DNA from: Fusarium oxysporum f. sp. lycopersici 4287
Taxonomy: Eukaryota; Ascomycota; Sordariomycetes; Hypocreales; Nectriaceae
DNA length: 64,000 nt
Assembly: GCF_000149955.1 (NCBI RefSeq)
Contig: NC_030990.1
Coordinates: 434,001-498,000 of the forward strand
Reading direction: 5' to 3'
In this document: positions 63,901 to 64,000 of the stretch, piece by piece
Position numbering within the stretch: the stretch's first letter is position 1
How the letters are laid out: each line of letters starts with the position of its first letter
Program-made: the position numbers and the translations under genes
The notes under the pieces: model-generated
Seen by the model: the letters and a program-made list of their open reading frames with translations, nothing else
What the model was told of the DNA's origin: nothing
Database searches by the model: none

Positions 63901-64000
63901 TGTATCGCTCCGTTGTACCTGTTTGCCGGTATTACGTACAGCTTCGATACTCCCTCCTCCAAGTCCTGTACGACTACATGTTTGCCAACCTGATCAACGG
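60989..64000 (+). CDS. GH31 enzyme, alpha-1,4-glucan lyase-like (3' end outside window)
   Basis: Exons 60989-61254, 61303-61456, 61503-61583, 61629-61884, 61929-61992, 62041-62238, 62287-62354, 62405-62505, 62550-62746, 62786-63023, 63075-63174, 63228-63273, 63320-63788 and 63834 onward give at least 801 aa. The intron at 62506-62549 is GC-AG. The GH31 barrel shows DGMHLDVDFQDKYRTFTN and the nucleophile region GLEFVWQDMTTP (D575). The acid/base-like Asp is in AGLWTGDNGSSWDFFR. Ordinary GH31 alpha-glucosidases have DMNE at the nucleophile; DMT(T/V)P is the form known from fungal and algal alpha-1,4-glucan lyases, which make 1,5-anhydrofructose. There is no signal peptide (MATPTDPLNFIPADVFF), fitting an intracellular glycogen-degrading role. 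The lyase call is inferred from this motif. Confidence 0.88.

Noticed and set aside
1..64000. CRISPR array, operon-style gene groups, rRNA or tRNA genes
   Set aside because: The tandem arrays here lack unique spacers, all genes are eukaryotic with introns, and no tRNA cloverleaf or rRNA sequence was recognised by eye. A tRNAscan run would settle the tRNA point.

Overview
The window looks like a filamentous ascomycete nuclear genome, most likely Fusarium or a close Hypocreales relative. The genes have many short introns (about 40-75 nt, GT..AG with CTAAC-like branch sites). The gene families are typical Pezizomycotina: Zn2Cys6 and bZIP/DUF3425 regulators, GH62, GH31, an ascomycete laccase, a hybrid histidine kinase and a SurE-like phosphatase. 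The window also carries a Tad1-type LINE, a pogo/Fot1-type DNA transposon and an AT-rich block that looks RIP-degraded. The genus is inferred from general resemblance; no search was run. Exon coordinates were read by eye and checked by confirming that each set of exons sums to whole codons.

Layout. 866-6217: SAM methyltransferase, a small membrane protein with an in-frame stop, an MFS transporter with a 1-nt frameshift, and a small unknown gene. 6297-12326: a full-length LINE on the minus strand with both ORFs open, flanked by a 15-bp target-site duplication (TSD), inserted 79 bp upstream of the small gene. 13499-25007: a 1267-aa unknown protein, an amidase, a DUF3237 protein, and an MFS transporter divergent from a Zn2Cys6 regulator. 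25067-26845: a SurE-like acid phosphatase whose signal-peptide codons are split by a 651-bp retroelement copy with a 13-bp TSD. 27320-36999: a GPI-type secreted protein, an esterase/lipase divergent from a Baeyer-Villiger-type monooxygenase, a bZIP regulator and a Zn2Cys6 regulator.

37471-48619: an Old Yellow Enzyme gene cut in two by about 10.2 kb of AT-rich, mostly decayed DNA. Inside that block sits an intact 1860-bp pogo/Fot1 element that has escaped the decay, so it arrived later. Two assembly gaps (100 and 648 N) lie in and beside this region. 49268-64000: GH62 arabinofuranosidase (3' end lost at the gap), a membrane protein, a cytoplasmic hybrid histidine kinase, a laccase with a 1-nt frameshift, and a GH31 gene that resembles alpha-1,4-glucan lyase and runs off the window.

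How the genes may work together. The esterase and the monooxygenase share a promoter region and would act in sequence (ketone to ester, then hydrolysis), with a bZIP regulator next door. MFS/Zn2Cys6 and OYE/Zn2Cys6 are also divergent pairs. The strongest structural observations are the two retroelement copies with TSDs, their shared 3' end with two hairpins that appear to covary, the gene-splitting insertions, and several 1-nt homopolymer frameshifts that are either real gene loss or assembly errors.
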